Notes under the pieces: model-generated | Seen by the model: only the letters and a program-made list of their open reading frames with translations | The model's database searches: none | What the model was told of the DNA's origin: nothing | In this document: piece by piece, positions 10,606-17,756 of the stretch | Layout: each line of letters opens with the position of its first letter | Position numbering within the stretch: the stretch's first letter is position 1 | Source: Physocladia obscura | Taxonomy: Eukaryota; Chytridiomycota; Chytridiomycetes; Chytridiales; Chytriomycetaceae | Direction of reading: 5' to 3' | Assembly: GCA_027596945.1 (NCBI GenBank) | Contig: JADGJH010000503.1 | Coordinates: forward strand, 1 to 17,756 | Length of the DNA: 17,756 nt | Program-made: the position numbers and the translations under genes

Positions 10606-11941
10606 ATGGTACATCATCACAACGAATCCACATCAGCAAAGGCATCACGCGGAGTAGTTGGAGCGGCAGTCGCGGGATTTTTGGAGCTTTTTATGTTTCA
10701 TCCGTTGGACACGGCAGCCAGTTAAGTATCCATTAAGCATCCACATCTTTTCCTGGCATTTTCAGATTTGTGTCCGATGCTGTGTGCTTTATACTTTATG
10801 CTCTGCATGAATTATCATTAGTTTGCATTTGTTTCCTTGCTGACTGTTCTATATCTCGCAGAGCGACTTATCAACCATCGTGGCTGGACGGATGAAAAAG
10901 GCGGATTCCAGAAAGTTGTTTTCAAGGATGCTGCAACGCAAGGCGCCTTAAAAAAGGTACAAAGTTTATACCGCGCTTTTGGCTATGCGGTGGGTTATAA
11001 GATGTTACAAAGGTAATCCATTTATTTATTCAGTGTATCTTCCACTGACCGCATTCCTGCTTATTCTACTGTCCTCTTTCTATTTCTATTCACCGTTCGC
11101 ATATTTAGTTCGTTTTTTTTTTCTCTCGTTTATCTGACAAATTGACAGGTCGCTTCAGTTCGGCTCACATCCAATAATCAACGATTTCCTCAAAGAAAAC
11201 TACCTACAGTTGTTCCAGCAATCTTTTGGTGATCGATGGGCAAAAACTATGATTTCTGGCACAAGTGGAATCCTTATTGGCACATTCGAAGTAATTTTGC
11301 TACCACTTGATGCGCTGAAAGTGAAGCGACAAACAGGCGTTCAATTTTTGTCGAATCCAATCGTAAAACCGTCTGGGCAACCACCATCGCCATCATTATC
11401 ACAGTCATTGTCATCGACAGCTTCGTCTACAAAATCATTCACAACCGCCGCAACTTTCCAAAATCCTCAATCACTTTTTCAAAAGAACACGTTATCATCT
11501 GCGGCTGCGGCTACCCGAAAACTAGATCCACTTCTCTTCTTCAATTTATACCGTGGTGGCACTTGGACCGCTTGGCGTAACAGTGTAGGGCTGTTTGCAC
11601 TCTTTGGTACCTCTACATATGTGAAAGAAGACGTTTTCGACCTCGGTGCACCAAACTCTCCTCCGGCATCTGTCGCCCAACTTTTTGTTGCCAGTCTTGC
11701 CGGCGCGTTTGCAAGTATTGCCGTCGCTGCACCATTCGACGTTATTAAAGTTAGAATGCAAGCGACGAGTATTGATTCTAATAGAGTGAGAGGATTAGAG
11801 CTCTTGAAAGTTCTTGTTCGAAATGAAGGATTGTGGGCGCTAACGAAAGGTGTTGGACCTAAAATGATTGCTAGTGGACCCAAAGTTGCGTTTTCGTTCA
11901 CTGTTGCCCAATGGCTGGCTGAATTCTTTGCAAAGGAATGA
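10606..11941 (+). CDS. GGC1: Mitochondrial GTP/GDP carrier (Ggc1/Yhm1-like)
   Basis: Model: exons 10606-10720, 10862-11012, 11149-11941, with introns of 141 and 136 nt, totalling 352 residues. It is an inner-membrane carrier of the SLC25 family, with three repeats marked by PLDTAAK (P33), PLDALK (P141) and PFDVIK (P284). Yeast Ggc1 exchanges matrix GDP/GMP for cytosolic GTP. Identity rests on remembered Ggc1 motifs: FHPLDTAAKRL (yeast FHPVDTISKRL), GYAVGYKMLQR (yeast GYAASYKVLQR), EVILLPLDALKVKRQT (yeast EIVLLPLDVLKIKRQT), FNLYRG-x2-WTAWRN and GPKVAFSFTVAQ. The start is forced: a stop at 10576 precedes the only in-frame ATG, and the resulting short N-terminus is normal for the family. Compared with yeast (about 300 residues) there is an extra Ser/Thr/Gln-rich stretch of about 45 residues within 151-216. 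Its start lies 156 bp after the formin stop. Confidence 0.88.
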
Positions 11942-12017
11942 GACATTGAATTATTTCATTAAAAGCATCAAGAGAACTCTTTTATTATTTTTATTGTGCC
12001 TAAACTGACGCTTCAAA
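11942..12017. terminator. Shared 3' region of two converging genes
   Basis: Only 76 bp separate the stop of the rightward carrier gene from the stop of the leftward dioxygenase gene. On the minus strand AATAAAAATAATAAA near 11981-11995 could be the dioxygenase poly(A) signal. The plus strand has only ATTAAAAG near 11959. Transcripts very probably overlap. Confidence 0.5.
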
Positions 12018-14953
12018 TCACGGTTCACCAATTCTCCGTGCAGTTATTGCAAATCTAACATCTTCAATACTTTGTATTGAGTGCTCATAGTGTTTTTGAA
12101 CACTTCGTCCATCCATAATTAACAAATCACCGTGTTTCAGTAATATTTTCAAACAAACCCTCTTAATTACTTTGTGTTCGGCAGTTTCAGAATCAAGTTT
12201 TGCGCTCCTTTTCCTTTTTTTTGGCAATGGTGGTGCCAAATTGGATGGTTCAGTCAAAGTCGGTGGTTTAACAGTGTAGGCGGTTTTACAAGGGCCTGGA
12301 ATCTTGATTGAGTTTCCCCGACGAGCTGGAGGGGGTGATTCGACTTTCCACGCAGGTGGTCGGCTTGCTTGACAACCAGTATTATTTTCTGGTGGTATAT
12401 GCTGAAGTGGGTCGTTATTATACGGCTGAATCATTTGCAGTCCTGGTATCGACGGTGATGGTTGATGCCAGTTTGTTTGAACTTTGCGATCCTGTTCTTG
12501 TTTTATCCATAAAAAATGCTGCTTCTGCATTTGAGATATCCGTTCTAATTCATGTCGTTGCTTTTCCTCGTCTTCCTTCCATTTGTTTACGTTTTGTATC
12601 AACATAGAGAGGGGTGGAAGCGTGTGAAAACTGGGCTCCATGCTTTCAGTATCAGAGTTAAACGACCGTGAATATTTTGACATTTCCTGCAGAATCAAAG
12701 CAGCTTCAAAATCTTCATCAGTATCGGTATCCTCGTAAAATGTCTCCATCATGTTGTATTTTTGGTTTTCATCAGATATAGATTTTGGAGGCGTTATCGG
12801 TTGTACGTGTCTGCTTTCGAAAGCATCAAAATAAGGCGCTTTAACAAGCATTGTGGGATCAAAGTCGTTATTTGAGTCACTACACACGTCGTTGCGAAAT
12901 TCGTTTTTTCGTTGGGGGTTACGTTCGCGAAACCACATTTCAGCTGAACTTCCAAAAGACCATGAAATCACGCTTGCGCCCAACCCTTTTTCGTCTGTCC
13001 TCGACTGTATCAGTATACAACAAAGATCAAAAACAAAAAAAAAAATTCTCACCATCTGTGTGGAAGTTCATTTTTTGGCCCTTCAAATATCCAAGCACTA
13101 ACAATTCGTTTAAATTTAATGCAGGGACAGCAGTTTGAATATGCTCAAACGCGATTTTAACAGGTATGGGGGAATTTTCAAAAGATGTCGACTCATTTTG
13201 ATTATTAATGTATCGATATTCATGACCAACATTAAATGAAAATTGCTGCGAGAGAAATTTTGAAACTGTAATTGTAATATATGAGCGCTATTATATTAGC
13301 GAATGGATGGAGGCTCTTATTTCTCTTACTTTGATGCGCCTTGAAGGTCCTGCGAGATAGAGGCAAGTCGCTGTCATTTTTGAATGCTTCGAGAATTTTA
13401 TCTGCAAGTTCGGAATCAGCAGCTCCGTTGTCATTGACTGGACTCCGCAAATGATAAACTCTGCCACCTCCGATTGGCAGAACGAACACGGTCGCTTTAT
13501 GCCGGTGAAAAACTGAATTCGGCGACATGAATAGAGGGGTTTCTAAAGTGTAGCTTTGTATTTTCGACGGCTGGTGTATATGAAAAAAACCTTTCAGCAG
13601 CGTGGATTTCTGGAGTTCTGAAGTTTGTGAATTTGAAGTTGTTTTCAGATTGTAGCGAATAACTGCTTTTGCCTGCAGAAAGAAAGAAATAAAGTCGAGT
13701 GAGCGTGTGTAAATTGAGCGAATATCAGCAGTAACAGTTACATGGCAGTTCGTGTTAAGGCATTTCCAATGACTCCACGCTACTCTTGAACTAATGCGGC
13801 CACAAGCGGTGCAATCTAATGCGGAAGGCCTGCGTGAAAAATCAACATGATTGGAATCAATGGGGACATTTCGTAATTGAAGCAACTCTGGTGAGACAAA
13901 CGGTGCATCGTCCCACAAGGCCAAAAACTGTGGATTATACAGAGAATCTGTAGATTGATTAATATCAAGTTCAGTCTTCATTCCTGAATGTAAATTCTTG
14001 ATAAGAAAGAATTCAGCACATTTTTCGTTCAAGCAAACAAAATCGCGATATACGTGGTCAGAACTGCATCCACAGACGCTACAAGTATATTTTTCGGGTC
14101 TAAAAACAGGTACTGGTGGTGTATTGTTGGAAAACCACGAATTTTGGTGCTCAGACACGATCCATTGAAATAAAAATTTGTATCTGATTCGATATTTGCG
14201 AAAAACATTGTCAGATGTTTCAGTCAAATATTCTTTTGACGGCCAACAGGCTCTAATTAAATATGAACCCAAGACGTTAAAGCGCCCTTTGAGAGTAGAT
14301 TGGGGTTTAAGCGGATATTCTGAACCCATAATCACAACGACTGGGGAGTTTTTTGCCATGGCAAGAACCATCGATTGAATGCCGCGATCAGTTAAATTTT
14401 GAGATTGTTTCAGTTCGTAGTTTTCGCTCAAATGAAATGAGGACCAGACATTATTTTCTGTTGTTCCTTTCTTTGGAACAGAATTTCCTCCACCATGGCT
14501 AATTAGTGACCAGTGGGTAAAGCAGTCGCCATTAGATGCAAAGCGGTCAACAAGAAATCCACTACAAAGTCCGTTTTTATGGCTAACGCCAGACTGGTAG
14601 CTTTTGAAAAAACGAGAATATTCGCATCTGTATTTTTTTGGTGCTGTCAAAAATCGAGCGGTAAGATCGGAAAAAATACGAAAACCAAACAGAAACAACA
14701 ATAAAAAAACAAAAGAAAAAACGTACAACTCTTGGCGCGTCTCACAGAAAAGACCTGGCGGAGGTGTCTGGTATGGTCTCGGAGCAGTTTGGCTATTCGG
14801 CTCTAGCCCATCAGATTTTGTCCCATGGGTGCTGCCAAACAAGCTTCTTACGGCACCAAGACTATTTTCGATTGCGAAGGAGCAACCACTCTTTCCATAT
14901 TGTAACTGGACACTCTCGGTCGCCGTGTTTTTGCTTCCAGTTTGAATAAGCAT
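12018..14953 (-). CDS. AlkB-like 2OG/Fe(II) dioxygenase with twin zinc-ribbon-like modules and a split catalytic domain
   Basis: Model: complement of exons 14727-14953, 13330-14627, 13053-13265, 12018-12994, with introns of 99, 64 and 58 nt, totalling 904 residues. The N-terminal region has RQELCEYSRFFKSYQSGV and SHGGG, spliced across intron 1; I associate these with uncharacterised fungal AlkB-like proteins (memory, unchecked). Two Cys clusters follow with matching spacing, C258/C261/C274/C279 and C348/C351/C365/C370 (C-x2-C-x12/13-C-x4-C). The oxygenase region starts near residue 520 (QQFSFNVGHEYRYI) and has the iron ligands H577 and D579 in HTDDEKGLGASVISWSFG, with the Asp580 codon split by an intron. 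The third ligand is probably H884 (KHYEHSI), followed by RFAITAR with R893 and R899, the usual 2-oxoglutarate arginine region. Roughly 250 residues of charged, Pro/Ser-rich sequence separate the two halves. Substrate unknown: nucleic-acid demethylation or oxidation is the family expectation. Confidence 0.8.
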
Positions 14954-14983
14954 AAGTTGTGTGCCAAGCAAACAAACAAGAAA
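14954..14983. promoter_or_regulatory. 30-bp divergent intergenic gap
   Basis: The predicted ATG of the leftward dioxygenase (14951-14953) and that of the rightward ENKD1-like gene (14984) are only 30 bp apart. The promoter elements must therefore lie inside one or both reading frames, or one gene has an unrecognised 5' exon or a later start. Confidence 0.5.
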
Positions 14984-16317
14984 ATGTTACAAAATGGAAA
15001 TGCGTTCAACACAAACGGCAGCAGCAAACACAGCATCGCAAACAGTAAGCGGATTACAGATGGCGTCAAATTCCCGCCGCTTTCTTCAACTACATATCGC
15101 CCGACTTCGTCGTCCAGTCGCATCTCGATTGCCGCATCTTCAGCCAGCACAATAGCGCAAAAAACAAACCAGGAAGCTAGAACCATCAAAATAAAACAAA
15201 TGAGCGGATTTGCCGTCGGAATGGCATTGAAACCTTCGCGTGGATTAAGGTCTCGCCTATATTTTTTTTGGAGCAAACAAACACTAAACAAGCATTTAAA
15301 CAGAGATGATATTGTTTTTGCCGGCGGTAAACCAAAAGATCATTTGCGTGAAAACTATAAAAAGCTTAAAGAGCTACAAATCGCGAAACGCCAGGAAGAG
15401 GAGGTTTGTTTTGGTCGTTTCTTTTTTAGTTTGCGGCCTAACTAATTCTTAATTGAACTCAGGAAAAAGCAAAGCCGCCACCAGCACCATTCAAAATGAA
15501 GCGATTCGAAAATATAAAGCCAAAATTGTCAACACATCGCCCGAATGTAATAGTTAAATATTTATTTTTCCAAATTGGATTTGTAAAGATTTATTTCCAG
15601 TCAAAGGGGTCGGAATCCGATATTTACTCGCGTCCTTCAACAGCAAATTCTTCAAATCGGTCTGAATCTATCACATCAACTTCATCAAGAAACTTCATTC
15701 ATGTCAATGCCATTAAAGCGAAAGAAGGTAGACCCAAGGTAGATTCTCTTACGTCTTATTTTTTACCCCTAAATATATTTGCAGGTATTAGATGGAACCG
15801 CTGAATCCATTAGTTTGAAAAGACCAACAAAAATGGGCGAACTTCCGAAATAGTTCGTTTTATATCCTATATTTTGTGCTAATATTTATTTACTTCATAA
15901 ACTATTGTAGCCTTGTTGATCGGAAGATGGAATGGGCCGAACGCGAAAAGCAACGGCTGGATGATCTGAAAAAAGAATGGTGAGGTTTAGCTTTGTAAGA
16001 TACTTCAGTAATAATTCAAAAACTGATCCATATTATTAGCATCCCGAAAGGAATGAAATGCAAGTGCCAATTTCCAAAAAATCTTAACCCTAACTCTTAA
16101 AGTAACAGTACTTTCGGAGGATGAACGACTTGACACTCTTGCATTTCTACATGAAACTCAAGAGAAACTCCTTGGTGAATTGTCGCAGTTTGCACTAGTC
16201 GTCGAATCAGCAAAGATGAAAAACAGAAAGAGCGAGCTGGAGAAACAACTCACCAAAATTGAAGAAGCAATTGATGTTTTTTCAAGGCGCAAAGTGTTTG
16301 TCAATGAGGATGAATGA
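14984..16317 (+). CDS. ENKD1: ENKD1-like (enkurin domain-containing) ciliary/centriolar protein
   Basis: Model: exons 14984-15249, 15304-15403, 15463-15546, 15601-15738, 15785-15852, 15911-15979, 16040-16059, 16109-16317. This gives 954 nt, 317 residues. ENKD1 and enkurin are small cilium/centriole-associated, microtubule-linked proteins. Visible family motifs are GKPKDHLRENYKKLKELQ (N-terminal helix), LPKYLVDRK-x-EW (human LPRYLRERREEL), CIPKGMKLLSEDERLDTL (human CPPGHTLLPEDQRLATL), and a C-terminal helix ending IEEAIDVFSRRKVFV. The N-terminus is Ser-rich and its start is uncertain. Introns 1 and 3 (15250-15303 with donor GTCTCG, 15547-15600) are each 54 nt and open, so either could be retained. 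Intron 7 (16060-16108) needs a GC donor (GCAAGT), and the preceding exon is only 20 nt. Presence of this gene supports a flagellated life stage. Confidence 0.82.
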
Positions 16318-16651
16318 AATTTGGAAATTGAGTTTTTGATTTTGAATTAGAGTTGATTTATTTCACTCTTGTTTTAACAGTTTTGCTGTTCATGAATTTA
16401 TCCAGGCAATCTATGTTTCATTCTCATAATTCACAAGTTCAAACCAAACTGTCCATTCCAATTAAATAGACTGTTAAGACAACTGCACGTATTTAGCTAA
16501 TCTGGAATAAAATCTACCTCAAAAATCAAGTGGCTCAATTTCAGTCAACAGAGAAGAGACAGAATGAACACATCTGCCAGCAAGCTCTTTGACCAAAACC
16601 AAGCATCACACAAATCCAGCCTACCATTGGTTGCAGAACTAAAATTGTCCA
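16318..16651. other. Intergenic between the ENKD1-like gene and tRNA-Tyr
   Basis: About 330 bases. It contains the 3' end of the ENKD1-like transcript and, at 16641-16644, AAAA (TTTT on the tRNA strand). No further gene is seen. Confidence 0.5.
16641..16644 (-). terminator. Pol III terminator of tRNA-Tyr
   Basis: TTTT on the minus strand, 7 bases beyond the discriminator base of the tRNA gene. This is the minimal RNA polymerase III terminator. Confidence 0.6.
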
Positions 16652-16735
16652 TCCGACGACCCGGGTTCGAACCGGGGACCGCATGATATCTGATGCTATT
16701 ACAGTCATGCGCTCTACCAGCTGAGCTATCATCGG
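16652..16735 (-). tRNA. tRNA-Tyr(GUA) with an 11-nt intron
   Basis: On the minus strand the acceptor stem CCGATGA (16735-16729) pairs with TCGTCGG (16659-16653), including one G-T pair, and A at 16652 is the discriminator. The A box is TAGCTCAGCTGG and the B box GGTTCGAACCC. The anticodon stem CATGA pairs with TCATG. The loop CTGTAA holds anticodon GTA (16702-16700), then an 11-nt intron (16698-16688, TAGCATCAGAT) after position 37, then A38. Introns at 37/38 are usual in eukaryotic tRNA-Tyr. Confidence 0.93.
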
Positions 16736-17141
16736 ATACCCATCGGGCTCAAAAATAAATTAATTTTTCGTAACTTCAACTCAAAATTAGTACTATTATA
16801 TTCTTATTTTATTATCATATTATCTTTTTTCCTTTATTATTCTTCTATTTGTCAGCCGCAAGTTCTTTTCCATTTCACAATTTTCTTTATGAAATTTTTA
16901 CTTGCGCCGCCCAAAAATTCTATTTCACTTTGTTTCAGAAAGGATCCTGAAACTCTATAAATTCAGAGTTATTGAAATTAAAATAAACAGAGAATTCTTT
17001 ATTAAAAACTTCAACTTCGCTTCGCTTTAAAACAAAAAGGAAGACTTTGCCGTGTAAGACACAGCTCAAGAATATTCGTTGTTTCGCTCGTTCCAAGTTA
17101 ACTTCGCCCACTTGGAATCTCTTCGATTCTCTCACACTATG
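16736..17141. other. AT-rich stretch between tRNA-Tyr and the LTR
   Basis: About 400 bases lying upstream of the tRNA gene in its own direction. Part of this could belong to a longer LTR: TGTCAGCCGC near 16851 is another possible left end, and there is a TATAAA at 16957. I see no coding region I can support. Confidence 0.35.
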
Positions 17142-17490
17142 TGTAACGGAATAACTATTTTTGGTGTTATCTGAAAAATTCTACAAGAAACTCAATAATT
17201 CAAGAACGAAAAACAATCAAGACCTACTTCAAGTGTCATCTTATTCTTCTATATTTTTTCTATCACTTTATCAATTCTTATACTTTTATTTCACTTTTAT
17301 TGCTACTTTCTTACTTCTTCATTTTCCCCTTTTTCTCTTTAATTTTCTTTTGCTGGAAACTTCTTTCTTTCTTTTTTAAATCCAAAACGATAAAAACCTG
17401 AACTATGAATGCAAATAAAAAAAAGAGAAATCTTCTAAAACTTAATTCTTTGGCTCTTAAATCCACTAACTAGAGGCTCTTTCTGTAACA
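17142..17490 (+). mobile_element. Probable 5' LTR of a retrotransposon
   Basis: Begins TGTAACGG and ends TCTGTAACA, so it has the TG...CA ends expected of an LTR, about 349 bp. A GATAAAA box near 17388 could be a promoter and AATAAA near 17413 a poly(A) signal. The right end is well placed because a primer-binding site follows two bases later. The left end is uncertain since the second LTR and the target duplication lie outside the window. Confidence 0.5.
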
Positions 17491-17492
17491 TT

Positions 17493-17504
17493 TGGTAGCA
17501 CCGG
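17493..17504 (+). other. Retrotransposon primer-binding site
   Basis: TGGTAGCACCGG lies two bases after the LTR end. TGG is the complement of a tRNA 3' CCA, and TGGTAGC matches the start of binding sites for initiator tRNA-Met in many Ty3/Ty1-type elements. The exact tRNA cannot be confirmed from this window. Confidence 0.55.
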
Positions 17505-17528
17505 CTATACGAACCTCCCTCTTCTGAA

Positions 17529-17557
17529 TACTACTACTACTACTACTACTCTACTAT
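17529..17557 (+). repeat. (TAC)n microsatellite in the element's leader
   Basis: About eight CTA/TAC units, slightly interrupted, between the primer-binding site and the gag start codon. Confidence 0.85.
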
Positions 17558-17575
17558 TATCCACATTTTTTCATC

Positions 17576-17756
17576 ATGGATCTTACTATGAATACTGAGG
17601 AAACTATTGCCTTGGATGAAGCTGTGAGATGTCTCATTGCTCAACAACAAGCTCTACAACAAACAATTGCCAATCAAGGAACAAACCTGGAAGCCTTTCA
17701 ACGTACAATCACTGAGCAAAATCAAGTCATTAACCTTTTGACAGAAAAACTCAATG
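17576..17756 (+). CDS. N-terminus of a Gag-like protein, cut by the right edge
   Basis: The ATG at 17576 opens a frame that runs to the window end (60 codons). The start reads MDLTMNTEETIALDEAV and then a Gln-rich helix (IAQQQALQQTIANQ, then ITEQNQVINLLTEKL) with heptad-like leucines and isoleucines, typical of the coiled-coil start of fungal Ty3-type Gag proteins. Context is the main support: it lies about 85 bp after the LTR and its primer-binding site, in the right orientation. Protease, reverse transcriptase and integrase would lie to the right, so the family cannot be fixed here. An in-frame ATG at 17588 is an alternative start. Confidence 0.5.
   Translation, partial: MDLTMNTEETIALDEAVRCLIAQQQALQQTIANQGTNLEAFQRTITEQNQVINLLTEKLN

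Noticed and set aside
10497..10736. 79-codon open frame at the start of the carrier gene
   Set aside because: It is the wrong frame over exon 1; the carrier motif FHPLDTAAK is in the frame starting at 10606.
11479..11946. 155-codon minus-strand frame opposite the carrier gene
   Set aside because: Shadow of carrier exon 3, which has clear SLC25 motifs on the plus strand.
16541..16732. 63-codon minus-strand frame over the tRNA
   Set aside because: It translates tRNA-Tyr and its flank.
17529..17557. Possible CRISPR-like or regulatory repeat
   Set aside because: A simple TAC microsatellite with no spacers.

Overview
The window looks like nuclear DNA of a zoosporic (chytrid-like) fungus. The genes are split by short spliceosomal introns, mostly 46-76 nt, with two of about 140 nt. 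Gene-poor stretches are AT-rich and carry decayed transposons. There is a eukaryotic tRNA-Tyr with an intron at the usual position. The carrier and formin genes are fungal in type, and an ENKD1/enkurin-family gene (a ciliary/centriolar family) implies an organism that makes a flagellum. No bacterial-type operon or Shine-Dalgarno organisation is seen. All exon models below were built by eye from reading frame, splice sites and remembered family motifs.

Layout. 1-1622 (-): 5' part of an SMPD4 (neutral sphingomyelinase 3) homologue in five exons, running off the left edge, with one unexplained frame break at a run of eight C. 1623-5321: gene-poor, holding a decayed Tc1/mariner (IS630-type) transposase (2143-3056), AT-rich low-complexity DNA, a degenerate alternating GC/AT repeat (about 3290-3800) and a short Ty1/copia-like relic (about 4468-4689). 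5322-10449 (+): a six-exon formin of 1599 codons with GBD/FH3-like and FH2 regions but no proline-rich FH1 next to FH2. 10606-11941 (+): a three-exon mitochondrial GTP/GDP carrier (Ggc1/Yhm1 type). 12018-14953 (-): a four-exon AlkB-like 2-oxoglutarate/Fe(II) dioxygenase with two zinc-ribbon-like modules and a catalytic fold interrupted by a long insert. 14984-16317 (+): an eight-exon ENKD1-like gene starting only 30 bp from the dioxygenase gene. 16652-16735 (-): tRNA-Tyr(GUA). From about 17142 to the right edge: 5' LTR, primer-binding site and first gag codons of an LTR retrotransposon.

The genes do not form one pathway. Two arrangements may be functional: the dioxygenase and ENKD1-like genes must share a promoter region, and the carrier and dioxygenase genes converge with 76 bp between stop codons. 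The most unusual items are the dioxygenase architecture, the formin's missing FH1 and repeated N-terminal motifs, a GC-AG intron beside a 20-nt exon in the ENKD1-like gene, and the homopolymer frame break in the SMPD4 homologue.
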